Source of the DNA: Bacteroidota bacterium
GTDB lineage: Bacteria > Bacteroidota > Bacteroidia > 2-12-FULL-35-15
Direction of reading: 5' to 3'
Assembly (NCBI GenBank): GCA_017303895.1
Contig: JAFLBF010000007.1
Coordinates: 62,001-126,000, forward strand
Length of the DNA stretch: 64,000 bases
The notes under the pieces were generated by a model. That model saw only the letters and a program-made list of their open reading frames with translations, was not told where the DNA came from and did no database searches. The translations under genes were made by a program, and so were the position numbers. Positions 63,858 to 64,000 of the stretch are shown piece after piece (the stretch's first letter is position 1; each line of letters starts with the position of its first letter).

Positions 63858-64000
63858 GAGTGTTTGTCGTATAATTGACATTGTTTAATCTGAATGGATC
63901 AAAAAGATTTTTGTTAGGTGCTCTATTCTTACTTTCTTAGTATATAATGCCAAAATCGGAAGTGGAAAAATTGCAATGTTTTAGTTGAAATAATGCATTA

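Noticed and set aside
1-64000. Prophage, CRISPR array, large insertion sequence or restriction system
   Set aside because: None of the needed genes or repeat-spacer patterns is present.

Overview
This window is a chromosomal stretch of a Bacteroidota bacterium. The evidence is: promoters with the -7 box TAnnTTTG, few Shine-Dalgarno sites, C-terminal type IX secretion (T9SS) sorting domains (23891-26007, 59936-61687), a 29-residue AURKAIP1/COX24-like ribosomal protein, TPR-SpoIIE phosphatase architecture, and the DUF177-rpmF-plsX-fabH-accB-accC order. The species cannot be named from the sequence. Most of the window is core genome; there is no prophage, CRISPR array or large transposon.

Layout. 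1-3986: glycosyltransferase end, M28-like peptidase, dihydroorotase, acyltransferase. 4153-8986: one promoter leading into the fatty-acid initiation operon, closed by a strong hairpin. 9046-11976: secreted M16 protease. 11999-16269 (minus): tetrapyrrole operon hemA, a hemC-hemD fusion, hemB, then tadA. 16524-21217: rplM-rpsI, rpsB, tsf, a lipoprotein, pyrH, frr. 21222-21301 (minus): candidate small RNA. 21389-33949: helical unknown, radical SAM/SPASM protein, two T9SS cargo proteins, MsbA-type ABC exporter, rbfA, lolC/E-type permease, PP2C phosphatase, dusB, CPBP protease. 33955-34680: a tRNA-Ser gene behind two degenerate tRNA-Ser copies, each carrying a small palindrome, with a GIY-YIG nuclease gene between copies. 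34896-38579: purL carrying an in-frame palindromic insert. 38595-43383: a compact Crp/Fnr-controlled cluster. 43386-63857: M20 amidohydrolase, unknown secreted protein, half-size TauE, TolB-like/barrel protein, mutY, HU, TPR protein, COX24-like protein, RNase G, LD-carboxypeptidase, truncated hemoglobin, metG, DPP-IV-like peptidase, T9SS protein, double-OmpA protein, AlbA_2 protein.

Two places look most like undescribed biology. (1) At 38595-43383 a cysteine-free Crp/Fnr regulator, aspartate decarboxylase (panD), a 43-residue membrane peptide, a 66-residue ORF, a KamA-family radical SAM enzyme with a non-lysine-like pocket and a ClC protein with CBS domains lie together. Two perfect palindromes TTGAC-N4-GTCAA serve three promoters; in all three the operator centre is exactly 36.5 bp from the end of the -7 box, the geometry of class II activation at about -41.5. 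This could be a beta-amino-acid, acid or osmotic stress system. (2) At 33980-34493 repeated tRNA-Ser copies, 19-20 nt palindromes in tRNA loops and a GIY-YIG gene suggest a tRNA-associated mobile unit; a related class of palindrome sits in frame inside purL and in another intergenic region.

Limits: alignments, foldings and promoter calls were made by eye; no database was searched.
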